Assembly (NCBI RefSeq): GCF_009765355.1
Contig: NZ_VTHK01000026.1
Coordinates: forward strand, 79,879-143,878
DNA length: 64,000 bases
Reading direction: 5' to 3'
Source: Amycolatopsis anabasis
GTDB lineage: Bacteria; Actinomycetota; Actinomycetes; Mycobacteriales; Pseudonocardiaceae
Shown: positions 19,996 through 28,289 of the stretch, one piece after another
Layout of the letters: every line of letters begins with the position of its first letter
Numbering within the stretch: position 1 is the stretch's first letter
Notes under the pieces: generated by a model
What the model was told of the DNA's origin: nothing
The model's input: the letters and a program-made list of their open reading frames with translations, nothing else
Databases searched by the model: none
Position numbers and translations under genes: made by a program

Positions 19996-21375
19996 GTGGG
20001 AGGGCTCGATCGCCAGGCGCTGGCGGCCCGCGCCGAGGAGTTGGCCGCGGAACTGGCCGTTCACGGCGTCGAGCTGATCGCGATGACGTTCGTGGACAAC
20101 AGCGGGGTCGTGCGCACCAAGGCCGTGCCGCTGCGCCGGCTCGCCGCGGCGGCGGCCTGGGGCGTCGGCGCGTCCAATTCGTTCGATTTCTTCGCTTTCA
20201 ACGACGAGATCGTGCCCGGTGCGCATTCCCAGGGGCCGGTCGGCGACCTGCGGCTGCACCTGGACCTGGATCGGCTGACCGTGCTCGCCGCCCAGCCCGG
20301 CTGGGCCTGGGCGCCGGCGGACCGGTACGACCAGGACGGCGAGGTCCATCCCCTGGACCAGCGCGGCGTCGCGAAACGCGCGGCGCGCGAACTCGCCGAG
20401 CGCGGCCTCACCGCGAAGCTGGCGTTCGAGATCGAATGGATGGTGACCGCGGAAACCACGCCGGACGACCAGAATTCGGCGGTGCTCGGCCCGGCCTACG
20501 GCTACGCGCGGCTGTCCCAGCACGCGGACTACCTCCGCACCCTGGCGTCCACTTTGGACAACCAGGGGGTGCGCGTCGAGCAGATCCACCCGGAGTACGC
20601 GGCCGGGCAGTTCGAACTGTCGGTCGCACCCGACGGGCCGGTGCACGCCGCGGACACCGCGGTGCTGGTGCGGGAGACGATCCGCACGGTGAGCCGGCAG
20701 CACGGGCTGCGCGCGACCTTCACGCCGAAGTTCTCCGCGCAGGGCGTCGGCAACGGCGGCCACGTGCACCTGAGTCTCTGGCAGGAAGGCGAAAACGTGT
20801 TCGCCGGGGGCGACGGCCGGTTCGGCCTGACCGGGGTCGCGGAATCCTTCAGCGGAGGCGTTCTGGCGCGGTTGCCCGGGTTGCTCGCGATCGGCGCGCC
20901 GTCGGTGGTGAGCTACCTCCGGCTGGAACCCCATCACTGGGTCGGCGTGTACACCGCCTGGGGCCTGGAGAACCGGGAAGCCCCGCTGCGCCTGGTGACC
21001 GGCGCGCCCGAGGAGCGGTCGCGCGCGGCCAACCTCGAGGTGAAATGCTTCGACCAGACCGCCAATCCGTACCTGGTCGTGGCGGGCCTGCTGTTCGCCG
21101 GGCTGGCGGGCCTGGACGAAGAAACGTCCCTGCCGGAACCGGTGGACGTCGACCCGGGTTCACTGTCCGAAGAGGACCGTCAGCGCCTCGGCATCGCCCG
21201 GTTGCCGGTCACCCTGGCCGACGCGGTGGCCGCGTTCGAAGCCGATCCGGTGCTCACCGGTTCGTTCGGCGCGCCACTGGCGACCACGCTGATGGACGTG
21301 CGGCGCGGCGAGATCGGAATCTTCGAGGGCAAGACGCCCGAGGAGATCACCGAGGCGATGCGCTGGGTGTACTGA
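19996..21375 (+). CDS. Glutamine synthetase-like gamma-glutamyl ligase (GlnA3/4, PuuA-like)
   Basis: 459-residue member of the glutamine synthetase superfamily. GGHVHLSLW, YTAWGLENREAPLRLV and NLEVKCFDQTANPYL correspond to the ATP/glutamate/metal motifs, so catalysis is plausible. The N-terminal FVDNSGVVRTKAVP replaces the beta-grasp motif of true GlnA, as in GlnA-like amine ligases. GTG 19996 has CCGGAGG 5 bp upstream. Divergent from an APC permease and two amidohydrolases. Likely role: gamma-glutamylation of an amine for catabolism, as for ethanolamine or polyamine in Streptomyces GlnA4/GlnA3. Confidence 0.85.
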   Translation: MGGLDRQALAARAEELAAELAVHGVELIAMTFVDNSGVVRTKAVPLRRLAAAAAWGVGASNSFDFFAFNDEIVPGAHSQGPVGDLRLHLDLDRLTVLAAQPGWAWAPADRYDQDGEVHPLDQRGVAKRAARELAERGLTAKLAFEIEWMVTAETTPDDQNSAVLGPAYGYARLSQHADYLRTLASTLDNQGVRVEQIHPEYAAGQFELSVAPDGPVHAADTAVLVRETIRTVSRQHGLRATFTPKFSAQGVGNGGHVHLSLWQEGENVFAGGDGRFGLTGVAESFSGGVLARLPGLLAIGAPSVVSYLRLEPHHWVGVYTAWGLENREAPLRLVTGAPEERSRAANLEVKCFDQTANPYLVVAGLLFAGLAGLDEETSLPEPVDVDPGSLSEEDRQRLGIARLPVTLADAVAAFEADPVLTGSFGAPLATTLMDVRRGEIGIFEGKTPEEITEAMRWVY

Positions 21376-21379
21376 GCGT

Positions 21380-22030
21380 TCAGCGGCCGAGCGCGGCCTT
21401 CACCTCGCCGCGGAGCTGGGGAAGTTTGGCGTACAGCTTTTCGCCGGGGCATTCGGTGTGGTAGAAGTCGCGGTGGCCCTTGATCTCCTCCGGCGGGATG
21501 CCGTACTGCTCGCAGAGGTATACGCACAGGGCGACCAGGGACGACCACTGCGCCGCCGGTGGTTCGACCGAGGTGTAGGTGCCCTCGTTCTCGATGCCGA
21601 TGGCGTTCTCGTTCTGCCCGGGGCAGTGTGCGCCCTTGATCATCTTGTTCCCGGACTTCAGCGCGTTCAGGCTCCCGTGCCGCCCTTCGAGCTGGTAGCC
21701 GCCCCGGCTGATGGTGAAGTGCTGGCCGGTGTCGGACCAGCCGTTGTTGTCCATGTGGTCGGCCTGATCGTTGCGCGCGACCTCGAAGGCGTGCGCGAGC
21801 GAGTAGTCGGTGCTGTTCGCGCTCGCGATGTGGTGCACGAGGATGCGGTTCGCCCGGTGGTTCAGCGTGACGAGCCGGTCCCGCGGCGGGCGGGCGCCCC
21901 ATTCGTCGCAGCCGTAGATCCGCGGGACCTCGGCCGCGCCCGCGATGCCCTCGCCCGTGATCCCGGCACCCGCCAGCGCACCCATGCCCAACAGGAACCG
22001 TCGACGGTCTAGCGCCCGGTAATCCACCAT
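21380..22030 (-). CDS. Tat-exported N-acetylmuramoyl-L-alanine amidase (Amidase_2/PGRP type)
   Basis: 216-residue peptidoglycan amidase. ATG 22030 gives a Tat signal (DRRRFLLGMGALAGAG) with probable cleavage after AGA-A. The zinc-binding Amidase_2 fold shows in LVHHIAS (His), a Tyr/His-containing core, GIENEGTY and KGHRDFYHTECPGEKLY (His, Cys ligands). Likely secreted to hydrolyse the peptide-glycan bond in wall turnover. A truncated copy of its 3' end lies at 22292-22418. Its stop is 4 bp past the convergent glutamine synthetase-like gene. Confidence 0.88.
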   Translation of the reverse strand: MVDYRALDRRRFLLGMGALAGAGITGEGIAGAAEVPRIYGCDEWGARPPRDRLVTLNHRANRILVHHIASANSTDYSLAHAFEVARNDQADHMDNNGWSDTGQHFTISRGGYQLEGRHGSLNALKSGNKMIKGAHCPGQNENAIGIENEGTYTSVEPPAAQWSSLVALCVYLCEQYGIPPEEIKGHRDFYHTECPGEKLYAKLPQLRGEVKAALGR

Positions 22031-22138
22031 GCGCGCAGTCTCCGCGCTCCCCGTACACGCCCCGTACAAACGCCCGCGCCCCACCCAGCCGACACAACCT
22101 CCTTACGCAGACAGGTAAAGTCGCCGAGTTCGGTTGGC

Positions 22139-22216
22139 GCGAGTTCCCCGTTCCGGACGTGCGAGTTCCCCGTTTCGGGACACCGAGTTCCCCGTTTCGG
22201 TAGGCGAGTTCCCCAC
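22139..22216 (+). repeat. 22-bp tandem repeat, four copies
   Basis: Four near-identical units with core GAGTTCCCCG begin at about 22139, 22161, 22183 and 22204 (periods 22, 22, 21). The first three continue as TTCCGG or TTTCGG; the fourth degenerates to ACCCGG. The units lie in a 260-bp stretch without a gene, between the amidase and its truncated copy. Confidence 0.8.
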
Positions 22217-22291
22217 CCGGGCCCCCGGCGAGCACGGCGCGAAGGCGCACCCTGAGAAAACCCGCTTGGTCGGCGAAGTGCGGGAACCGGG

Positions 22292-22418
22292 TCAGCCGAG
22301 GGCGATGGTGACGGCGCGACGGAGTTCGGGGAGTTTCGCGTACAGCTTGTCGCCCGGGCAGTCGGTGTCGAAGTAGTCGCGGTGGCCCTTGATCTCGGCG
22401 GGTTTGATGCCCGCCAAC
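22292..22418 (-). pseudogene. 3' fragment of a second Amidase_2 gene
   Basis: Reading the minus strand gives about 41 codons ending in a TGA at 22292-22294 that match the last part of the intact amidase: AEIKGHRDYFDTDCPGDKLY, then AKLPELRRAV and LG-stop, against EEIKGHRDFYHTECPGEKLY and AKLPQLRGEV in the complete gene. Homology stops abruptly near 22418. No start codon or N-terminal part is present, so this is a truncated duplicate. The His and Cys ligands are still intact, which suggests fairly recent loss. Confidence 0.8.
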
Positions 22419-22448
22419 GGATTTCTAAAACCTGCCCCGCGCCGCAGG

Positions 22449-23006
22449 TCAGGGGTTCAGGTCGAGGTTGGCGGCGAACGGGCGGATCAGCTCCAGCTTC
22501 CCGTCCTGGCTGCGCGCGATCTCCTTGTACCCCTCACTGGCCAGTTCGAACAGCACGACCTCGGCGACCTTCGCCGGGTTGACCAGCAGGTAGTACGGCA
22601 CCCCGCAGTCGGCGTACAGCTCGCGTTTGAGCACCCGATCGGTCACCTTGGTCGACGGCGACTCGATCTCCGCGGCCAGCAGCACGTCGGCGGCGTCGAA
22701 GTACACCGTGTCCACCCCGGGACAGGTCACCACGACGAAATCCGGGATCAGCAGGCGGCGCTCCCCCAGCCGGATGTTCACGCCGGGCAGCAGCTCGGTG
22801 CCCGGCGGGACGGCGGCGTCCATGCGCAGCTGCAACCGGTGCAGCAGCCGCTGGTGGCCGGAGGTGGGCGCGGGAGTCACCAGCAGCGCCCCGTCGACCA
22901 GCTCGATCCGGTTGCCGTTGTCCTCCGGCAGGGCGAGGACGTCCTCGACCGTCCATTCGCCGTGGTGCTTCGGCAACAGGTAATCGATGTCAGCAGGAGT
23001 GGCCAC
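22449..23006 (-). CDS. Uma2 (DUF820) family putative PD-(D/E)XK endonuclease
   Basis: 185-residue protein of the Uma2 family. ELVDGALLVTPAPTSGHQ, the catalytic-type PDFVVV (Asp) and AEIESPST (Glu-x-Glu plus Ser), and RELYADCGVPYYLLVNP are standard. GTG 23006 has GGAGGTGG upstream and gives normal family length; starts further upstream would add a tail with no similarity. The cellular role of Uma2 proteins is unsettled; many copies occur in actinomycetes and cyanobacteria, often in variable regions. Confidence 0.82.
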   Translation of the reverse strand: MATPADIDYLLPKHHGEWTVEDVLALPEDNGNRIELVDGALLVTPAPTSGHQRLLHRLQLRMDAAVPPGTELLPGVNIRLGERRLLIPDFVVVTCPGVDTVYFDAADVLLAAEIESPSTKVTDRVLKRELYADCGVPYYLLVNPAKVAEVVLFELASEGYKEIARSQDGKLELIRPFAANLDLNP

Positions 23007-23134
23007 GGCGCTCCACCTCCACGGTCGCGCAAGTCCCTCGGCTCCCAGTGTGACATGTCGGTCCCTCCCCATAGCGATATACACACGGGGAGCGTCCACC
23101 ACAGGACCGACAGTTTCCGAAACCCCGCCGGCCG

Positions 23135-23926
23135 TCAGGCAGGCGTGACCGCCTGACGCACGCCCTCGGCGAGCTCGGCGGACAGCGACCGGACCGCGTC
23201 CGCGCCCTCGGCAGCGGCCGTGACCAGGGCGGAACCGACGATCACCGCGTCCGCGAACCCGGCCACCTCGGCCGCCTGCTCCCGCGATTTCACCCCGAGC
23301 CCGACGCCGATCGGCAGGTCGGTGTGCGCGCGGGTCCGGCGGACCAGCTCGGCGGCACCGGCGCCCACGCTCTCCCGGGCCCCGGTCACCCCCATCACCG
23401 CGGTCGCGTAGATGAAACCGGAGGACGCGTTAGCGGTCAGATGCAGCCGCTCCTCCGAGGAGGACGGCGCGACCAGGTAGATCCGGTCCAGCCCGTGCCG
23501 CTCGGACGCTTCCGGCCAGTCACCGGCCTCGTCCGGGGTCAGATCCGGCGTGATCAGGCCGAGCCCGCCCGCGGCGGCCAGGTCCCGCGCGAACGCGTCC
23601 ACGCCGTAGCGGTGCACCGGGTTCCAGTAGGTCATCACGACCGCGCGACCACCCCGCGCGGCCACCGATTCGACCACCTCGAACAGGTGCCGCAGCTTGA
23701 AACCGCCGGTCAGCGCCGCATCCGCGGCCGCCTGGATGGTCGGCCCGTCCATCACCGGATCGGAGTACGGCACACCGACCTCGACCAGGTCCGCGCCGCC
23801 GTCGATCATCGCGGCGAGCAGGTCCTTCGACCCGTCGACGGTCGGGTACCCGGCCGGGAGGTAGCCGACCAGCGCGGCCCGCCCCGCACCGCGCGTCCGT
23901 TCGAACAGCTCGTCCAGCTCGCTCAA
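23135..23926 (-). CDS. trpA: Tryptophan synthase alpha subunit
   Basis: Cleaves indole-3-glycerol phosphate to indole and glyceraldehyde 3-phosphate and channels indole to TrpB. Catalytic Glu in LVEVGVPYSDP and Asp in PVMDGPTIQ are present; the phosphate site is seen in GVGLGVKS and VIVGSALV. Start is TTG 23926, in the TTGA overlap with the trpB stop, with GAGGAG about 8 bp upstream; no ATG/GTG lies nearby. 263 residues, family-typical. Confidence 0.95.
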   Translation of the reverse strand: MSELDELFERTRGAGRAALVGYLPAGYPTVDGSKDLLAAMIDGGADLVEVGVPYSDPVMDGPTIQAAADAALTGGFKLRHLFEVVESVAARGGRAVVMTYWNPVHRYGVDAFARDLAAAGGLGLITPDLTPDEAGDWPEASERHGLDRIYLVAPSSSEERLHLTANASSGFIYATAVMGVTGARESVGAGAAELVRRTRAHTDLPIGVGLGVKSREQAAEVAGFADAVIVGSALVTAAAEGADAVRSLSAELAEGVRQAVTPA

Positions 23927-25146
23927 GAGAGCTTCTCCTCGTCCACCAGGCCGAAGTATTTCGCCGCGGTGTCCATGTCCTTGTCGCCGCGCCCGGACAG
24001 GTTCACCAGGATCAGGCCCTCCGGACCGAGTTCCGCACCCAGTTTGATGGCCCCGGCCAGCGCGTGCGCCGATTCGACCGCCGGAATGATGCCTTCGGTG
24101 CGGGACAGCAGCTTCAGCGCGTCCATCGCCTCCGCGTCGGTCACCGCGCGGTACTCGGCCCGCCCGGTGTCCTTGAGCCACGAATGCTCCGGCCCCACGC
24201 CCGGGTAGTCCAGCCCCGCCGAGATCGAATACGCCTCGATGGTCTGGCCGTCCTCGTCCTGCAGCAGGTACGAGTACGCCCCGTGCAGCATGCCCGGCGT
24301 GCCCTCGGTCAGCGTCGCGCCGTGCTCACCGGAGTCCAGCCCGTGCCCGCCCGGCTCCAGGCCGACCAGCCGCACGTCCGGATCGTCGATGAACCCGTGG
24401 AAGATGCCGATGGCGTTGGACCCGCCGCCGACGCAGGCCGCGACCACGTCCGGCAGCCGCCCGGCCTTCTCCAGGATCTGCGCGCGGGCCTCCTCGCCGA
24501 TCACCTTGTGGAAGTTGCGCACCATCACCGGGAAGGGGTGCGCGCCGGCGGCGGTGCCCAGCAGGTAGTGCGTGGTGTCCACATTGGTCACCCAGTCGCG
24601 CAGCGCCTCGTTGATGGCGTCCTTGAGCGTGCGCGAACCGGTCTTCACCGGGATGACCTCGGCGCCGAGCAGCCGCATCCGGGCCACGTTGAGCGCCTGC
24701 CGCTCGGTGTCGACCTCGCCCATGTAGACGACGCAGTCCAGATCGAGCAGCGCGCACGCGGTCGCGGTGGCCACGCCGTGCTGGCCGGCCCCGGTCTCGG
24801 CGATGACTCGCTTCTTGCCCATCCGCTTGGTGAGCAACGCCTGGCCCAGCACGTTGTTGATCTTGTGCGAGCCGGTGTGGTTGAGATCCTCGCGCTTGAG
24901 GAAGACGCGTGCGCCGCCGCAGTGCTCGGCGAACCGGGGCGCCTCGGTGAGCAGCGACGGCCGCCCCGCGTAGTCCGAGAGCAGGCGCGCGAACTCGCCG
25001 GTGAACTCCGGGTCCAGCCGCGCCTTGTCGTACTCCGCGGACAGCTCGTCCAGCGCCCCGATCAGCGCCTCCGGCATGAACCGGCCGCCGTACGGGCCGA
25101 AGTGACCGCGCTCGTCCGGGTCGTGCTTCCGGCGCTTCTCGGTCAC
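23923..25146 (-). CDS. trpB: Tryptophan synthase beta subunit
   Basis: PLP enzyme joining indole and serine. PLP Lys in HTGSHKINN, glycine-rich phosphate loop VGGGSNAIG and YLLQDEDGQT (beta-subunit COMM region) are all present; 407 residues. The N-terminal FGPYGGRFMPEAL is typical of TrpB1. Overlaps trpC by 4 bp at its start and trpA by 4 bp at its end. Confidence 0.97.
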   Translation of the reverse strand: MTEKRRKHDPDERGHFGPYGGRFMPEALIGALDELSAEYDKARLDPEFTGEFARLLSDYAGRPSLLTEAPRFAEHCGGARVFLKREDLNHTGSHKINNVLGQALLTKRMGKKRVIAETGAGQHGVATATACALLDLDCVVYMGEVDTERQALNVARMRLLGAEVIPVKTGSRTLKDAINEALRDWVTNVDTTHYLLGTAAGAHPFPVMVRNFHKVIGEEARAQILEKAGRLPDVVAACVGGGSNAIGIFHGFIDDPDVRLVGLEPGGHGLDSGEHGATLTEGTPGMLHGAYSYLLQDEDGQTIEAYSISAGLDYPGVGPEHSWLKDTGRAEYRAVTDAEAMDALKLLSRTEGIIPAVESAHALAGAIKLGAELGPEGLILVNLSGRGDKDMDTAAKYFGLVDEEKLS

Positions 25147-25952
25147 CGGCTCGGCCTCGGGCAGGCGGGGTGGGATCCGGCGGTGACCAGTTTCACCAGC
25201 GCACCCTTCGGGTCGCCGGAGGCGACCAGGCCCTCGCCGACCAGCACCGCGTCCGCGCCGTGACCCGCGTAGGCCATCAGGTCACCCGGCCCGCGGACCC
25301 CGGACTCGGCGATCTTGAACACGTCCATCGGCAGCCCCGGGGCGAGGCGGCCGAACACGTCCCGGTCGACCTCCAGAGTGTGCAGGTTGCGCGCGTTGAT
25401 GCCCATCACCTGGGCGCCGGCCTCCAGCGCGCGGTCCGCCTCCTCGGCGTTGTGCACCTCGACCAGCGCGGTCATCCCGAGCGACTCCACCCGGTCCAGC
25501 AGCGCCGCGAGCGCGTTCTGCTCGAGGGCGGCCACGATCAGCAGGACCATGTCGGCGCCGTGCAGCCGGGCCTCGTGCACCTGGTACGGGCTGACGATGA
25601 AGTCCTTGCGCAGCAAGGGAACATCCACCGCCGCGCGGACGGCGTCGAGATCGGCCAGCGAGCCGCCGAAGCGCCGCTGCTCGGTGAGCACGCTGATCAC
25701 GCGGGCGCCCGCGTCCGCGTAGTCCCTGGCGAGCGCGGCGGGATCCGGGATCTCGGCCAGCTCGCCCTTGGACGGGCTGCGGCGCTTGACTTCGGCGATC
25801 ACGCCGATGCCGGACTCCCGCAGCGCGGCCATCACGTCCTTCGGCGGCGGCGCGTCCGCGGCGCGCCGCTTGAGCTCGTCGAAGGGCAGCGCCTTCTCCC
25901 GCTCGGCGAGGTCCGCCCGCACCCCGTCGACGATTTCTTCGAGCACGCTCAC
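25143..25952 (-). CDS. trpC: Indole-3-glycerol phosphate synthase
   Basis: TIM-barrel enzyme of the fourth tryptophan step. EVKRRSPSKG carries the catalytic Lys and Ser, LLRKDFIVSPYQV the second catalytic Lys, ALVEVHNAEE the Glu, and INARNLHTLEVD and AESGVRGPGD the phosphate site. 269 residues, monofunctional. It is not fused to TrpF; the phosphoribosylanthranilate isomerase step is probably done by PriA (56800-57531). GTG start at 25952. Confidence 0.96.
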   Translation of the reverse strand: MSVLEEIVDGVRADLAEREKALPFDELKRRAADAPPPKDVMAALRESGIGVIAEVKRRSPSKGELAEIPDPAALARDYADAGARVISVLTEQRRFGGSLADLDAVRAAVDVPLLRKDFIVSPYQVHEARLHGADMVLLIVAALEQNALAALLDRVESLGMTALVEVHNAEEADRALEAGAQVMGINARNLHTLEVDRDVFGRLAPGLPMDVFKIAESGVRGPGDLMAYAGHGADAVLVGEGLVASGDPKGALVKLVTAGSHPACPRPSR

Positions 25953-26080
25953 CGGGCGACCTCACCGGCCGCCGTGCTCACGGTTTCACTCGCAAGGTGC
26001 CTCACAAAAACCTTCCCCTTCCCGCCGAAAAGATGCTAACCCGCGCAACTGCGTGTACTGGCTCCGGGTCGAGGTTGTAG

Positions 26081-26647
26081 TCAGCGACCCGCGGTCGGAT
26101 CTTCGCCGTCGGACAAGGCCTCCCAGAGTTCGGTGTCGGGGTCGGGCGCCACGCGTTTGGCCCCCGGGGCGGCGTAACGCGCACCGAGCCGCGGCATCCG
26201 GCCCGCGCCCCTGGTACCTGCCAACCCACCGAGGATGACCAGAATTCCCCCTGCTGCCGCCAAAATATGCGCGGTCACGATCTCCGCCGACGGGGCGCCG
26301 TCCGGGTAACCACTCCATCGCAGACCGTCAACGGCCACCCAGCACGCGGCGACCCCGGCGAGCGCGAGCAGCACGCCGAGCACGCGGCGCGGCCAGCCGC
26401 CGGTGGCGACCATCCCGGCCACCCCGGCGAGCGCGAGGATGGCCAGCGGCACCAGCGCGCTCGCCTGTTCCGCGCCGGTCTTGGTTTCCAGCACCAGGCC
26501 GCGGACGCCGGCGTCCCGGTTCGCGGCGGTCCAGGTCATCCTGGACGCGCCCCACAACGCGGCCGAGCCGAGCAGGAGCGCGACCGAGACCATCCACAGT
26601 GGACGTTTACGGTTCGGCGGGGCCGGTTCGGACACGGGTGCCGTCAC
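26081..26647 (-). CDS. Trp biosynthesis-associated membrane protein (TIGR02234 type)
   Basis: 188-residue protein with four hydrophobic segments, found in Actinobacteria between trpE and trpC. WTAANRDAGVRG in the first outside loop and LRWSGYPDGAP are family features. GTG 26647 overlaps the trpE stop by 4 bp. Function unknown. The C-terminal tail from PRLGARYAAPG onward is polar and cytoplasmic. Confidence 0.88.
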   Translation of the reverse strand: MTAPVSEPAPPNRKRPLWMVSVALLLGSAALWGASRMTWTAANRDAGVRGLVLETKTGAEQASALVPLAILALAGVAGMVATGGWPRRVLGVLLALAGVAACWVAVDGLRWSGYPDGAPSAEIVTAHILAAAGGILVILGGLAGTRGAGRMPRLGARYAAPGAKRVAPDPDTELWEALSDGEDPTAGR

Positions 26648-28197
26648 CCCCGGAATTCCCGCGCCCTGGCCGGAGCCATGGTCTGCGCGGCGGCGACCGC
26701 GGACAGGACCGTGCGCGCCTTGTTCAGCGATTCGTTGTCCTCGTAGTCGGGCTGGGAGTCGGCGACGACCCCGCCACCGGCCTGCACGTAGGCGATCCCG
26801 TCGCGCACCAGCGCGGTGCGGATCGCGATCGCGGTGTCGGCGTCCCCGGCGAAGTCCAGGTACCCGACGACCCCGCCGTAGAGCGCCCGCCGGGTGGGCT
26901 CCAGCTCCTCGATGAGCTCCATCGCGCGCACCTTGGGCGCACCGGACAGCGTGCCCGCCGGGAAGCACGCGGCCACCGCGTCGAACGCCGTTCGACCCTC
27001 GGCCAGTTCGCCGGTGACCGTGGAGACGATGTGCATCACGTGGCTGTAGCGCTCGATGTCGAAGAAGTCCACCACCCGCACGGTGCCGGGTTCGCACACC
27101 TTGCCGAGGTCGTTGCGGCCGAGGTCGACCAGCATCAGGTGCTCGGCGCGCTCCTTCGCGTCGGCCAGCAGGTCCTTGGCGAGCTGGGCGTCCTCCTCGG
27201 GGTCGGCCCCGCGCCACCGCGTGCCCGCGATCGGGTGCGTGGTCGCCCGGCCGTCGCGCACGGTGACCAGCGCCTCCGGGCTGGAGCCGACGATGTCGAA
27301 CCCGTCCAGCCGCAGCAGGTACATGTACGGGCTCGGGTTGGAGGTGCGCAGGACCCGGTAGATGTCCAGCGCGTCGGCCTCGGTGGCGAGTTCGAATCGT
27401 TGCGAGGGAACGATCTGGAACGCTTCACCGGCCTGGATGGCCTCGACCGCCTTCGCCACCGCGGCGTGGTAGTCCTCTTTGGCGCGGCAGCGGGTGAACT
27501 CGGGCGCCGGCCGGTCGAACACCGCGGTGGTCGACGGCGCGGGGGCGCCCAGCAGCTCGGTCATCCGCTCCAGGCGGTCCACGGCGTCGTCGTAGGCGGC
27601 GTCCACCCGTTCCGGGGAGTCGTCCCAGTTGACCGCGTTCGCGATCAGCGTGACGGTGCCCTCGTGGTGGTCGAAGGCGGCCAGATCGGTGGCCAGGAGC
27701 ATGGTCAGCTCGGGGATGTCGAGGTCCTTCTCGGCCAGCTCGGGCAGCCGTTCCAGCCAGCGGACCGCGTCGTAGCCGATATAGCCGACCATGCCGCCGG
27801 TGAGCGGCGGCATCCCGGGCAGCGGTTCGGTGTGCAGCGCGAGCACGGTCTCCCGCAGGACGGACAGCGGGTTGCCTTCGGTCGGCAGGCCCACCGGCGG
27901 GGTGCCGGTCCAGACGGCCTCGCCGTCCCGCACGGTCAGGGCCGCCGGGCTGTGCACCCCGATGAACGACCAGCGCGACCAGGACTCGCCGTTCTCCGCG
28001 GATTCGAACAGGAACGTGCCGGGGCGGTCGGCGGCGAGCTTGCGGTACACGCCGACCGGGGTCTCCCCGTCGGCGAGCAGGCGCCGCACCACCGGGATGA
28101 CCCGGCGGCCCTCGGCCAGGGCGCGGAAATCCTCCCGCGCGGGGCTGACCGCGCCGAGACCGGCGGCGCTGGCGTTGGTTACTGGGGCACTGGCCAT
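26644..28197 (-). CDS. trpE: Anthranilate synthase component I
   Basis: 517-residue chorismate-using enzyme for the first tryptophan step. FLFESAENGESWSRWSFIG is the N-terminal tryptophan feedback-binding region with its Ser; the catalytic part includes GTRWRGADPEEDAQLAKDLL, DLGRNDLGKVCEPGTVRV and SGAPKVRAMELIEELEP. The amidotransferase partner trpG is not in the window. No Trp-rich leader peptide is seen in the short upstream region, which instead carries a palindrome shared with the divergent TetR gene. Confidence 0.96.
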   Translation of the reverse strand: MASAPVTNASAAGLGAVSPAREDFRALAEGRRVIPVVRRLLADGETPVGVYRKLAADRPGTFLFESAENGESWSRWSFIGVHSPAALTVRDGEAVWTGTPPVGLPTEGNPLSVLRETVLALHTEPLPGMPPLTGGMVGYIGYDAVRWLERLPELAEKDLDIPELTMLLATDLAAFDHHEGTVTLIANAVNWDDSPERVDAAYDDAVDRLERMTELLGAPAPSTTAVFDRPAPEFTRCRAKEDYHAAVAKAVEAIQAGEAFQIVPSQRFELATEADALDIYRVLRTSNPSPYMYLLRLDGFDIVGSSPEALVTVRDGRATTHPIAGTRWRGADPEEDAQLAKDLLADAKERAEHLMLVDLGRNDLGKVCEPGTVRVVDFFDIERYSHVMHIVSTVTGELAEGRTAFDAVAACFPAGTLSGAPKVRAMELIEELEPTRRALYGGVVGYLDFAGDADTAIAIRTALVRDGIAYVQAGGGVVADSQPDYEDNESLNKARTVLSAVAAAQTMAPARAREFRG

Positions 28198-28239
28198 GGA
28201 ATCATTGTGCCGTCGCGGTCATTCGGGGTTACATCGGGC

Positions 28240-28263
28240 ATAATTCACCACATGTTGAATTAT
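28240..28263 (+). promoter_or_regulatory. TetR-type palindromic operator between trpE and TetR
   Basis: ATAATTCACCAC (28240-28251) faces ATGTTGAATTAT (28252-28263), an inverted repeat matching at 10 of 12 positions, in AT-rich DNA unlike its surroundings. CATCGGG before and CCCGATG after extend the symmetry with a 2-bp offset. It lies 27 bp before the TetR start and 43 bp before trpE, so the regulator could control both itself and trpE. Binding is inferred. Confidence 0.6.
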
Positions 28264-28289
28264 TTCCCCGATGGGTACATCATGGGGAG

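Noticed and set aside
25953..26080. 18-codon ORF overlapping the trpC start as a possible leader peptide
   Set aside because: It overlaps the trpC start by the stop/start arrangement but contains no Trp codon and no adjacent terminator/antiterminator pair that I can see.
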